From NCBI GenBank assembly GCA_965369995.1, contig CBDURO010000036.1, forward strand, positions 1-14,783: DNA of 14,783 nt, in the 5' to 3' direction. This DNA is from JAHJCW01 sp965369995 (GTDB taxonomy: Bacteria > Fidelibacterota > Marinisomatia > Marinisomatales > JAHJCW01). Below are positions 14,460 through 14,783 of this stretch, piece by piece (position 1 is the first letter of the stretch; each line of letters opens with the position of its first letter). Made by a program: the position numbers and the translations under genes. Below the pieces are notes generated by a model. That model searched no databases and was not told where the DNA came from. It worked only from the letters and a program-made list of their open reading frames with translations.

Positions 14460-14783
14460 ATGGACAAAAACATTCATTCCAAATGTGATACACTTGCACA
14501 AGAAGCGCTAGCGATTTTGCAGAGTAATAAACTTGGTGAACTATCAACAGCATTGCGAAAGATTGAACTATGTGCCAGGTTAATTGACGACAAGGGTTTA
14601 ATTAACTGGTGTAAGTTTCATTTTGGCGCACTAATTCAAAAGTTACCCAAACAACCTGATATAGCAGGGGAAAAATATATTCATGAACTAGTAATAAGTC
14701 TTAATAAACTTGAGATACAATATACGCCAGATGAAATAAATGCACGAATTGGTGAGTCTGGCGGGGGTTTTAACAGTATAGAA
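14460..14783 (+). CDS. Partial ORF, weakly AbiTii-like N-terminal region
   Basis: An open frame of 108 codons starts at ATG 14460 and is still open at the window edge. The product begins MDKNIHSKCDTLAQEALAIL and contains LSTALRKIELCARLIDDKGLINWCKFHFGA (about 27-56). This resembles, only in general pattern, the N-terminal domain of AbiTii proteins, where a helix ending in LRKxxxLAxxLxDxxLxxW precedes an ElxGY-like turn. If correct it would be a phage-defence type protein; I did not recognise it with certainty and most of it may lie outside. No signal peptide or membrane segment is seen. It lacks a clear Shine-Dalgarno. It starts almost exactly where the array geometry would place a third TolB-like gene (14466 expected), yet its sequence is unrelated. 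Confidence 0.5.
   Translation, partial: MDKNIHSKCDTLAQEALAILQSNKLGELSTALRKIELCARLIDDKGLINWCKFHFGALIQKLPKQPDIAGEKYIHELVISLNKLEIQYTPDEINARIGESGGGFNSIE

Overview
The window is AT-rich (about 32-40% GC in hand-counted lines of most genes). It looks like a chromosomal segment from the Fibrobacteres-Chlorobi-Bacteroidetes side of the bacterial tree, perhaps Ignavibacteria, Calditrichaeota, Marinimicrobia or KSB1. The best evidence is the C-terminal sorting domain of the large protein at 11411-14143, which carries the YPNPFN, VYNxLGEE and SGTYF landmarks typical of that group. Sparse Shine-Dalgarno sequences fit as well. The placement is an inference, because no rRNA or other phylogenetic marker is present.

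Layout. (1) 1-1458, minus strand: a beta-carbonic anhydrase overlaps the TTG start of an HI0933/BaiN-type flavoprotein that runs off the left edge. (2) 1541-2755, plus: a secreted family I.5-type lipase. (3) 2872-8505, plus: six very tightly packed genes that look like one operon. They encode a beta-CASP metallo-beta-lactamase RNase, a CsaA-like tRNA-binding-fold protein, a PlsC acyltransferase, an AlgI/DltB-type MBOAT O-acyltransferase, a membrane-anchored SGNH/AlgX-like partner and a HAD phosphatase. (4) 8506-8660: a convergent intergenic region with two repeat-like elements, one of which overlaps the stop codon of the next gene. (5) 8657-10126, minus: an FGGY carbohydrate kinase related to glycerol kinase but with altered substrate residues. 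(6) 10062-14783: a decayed tandem array.

The array is the most unusual part. A unit running from codon ~23 of the kinase, through the divergent intergenic region, to just past the stop of a TolB-like beta-propeller lipoprotein gene has been tandemly duplicated. Kinase 5' remnants still encoding FYLxxDxxT recur at 11240 and 14316, each directly after a TolB-like 3' end. Each copy of the shared upstream segment now has a different gene behind it: the frameshifted TolB-like gene (10209), a 910-residue secreted BNR/sortilin-type propeller (11411), and a partial ORF weakly resembling AbiTii proteins (14460). The middle copy's TolB-like gene survives only as its last 39 codons (14196-14315).

How the genes work together: the PlsC, MBOAT and SGNH genes suggest acylation of an envelope lipid or polysaccharide. 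The lipase, the TolB-like lipoprotein and the propeller protein are predicted to act outside the cytoplasm. The carbonic anhydrase and flavoprotein are probably translationally coupled. I see no CRISPR array, rRNA, tRNA, transposase or complete known defence system.
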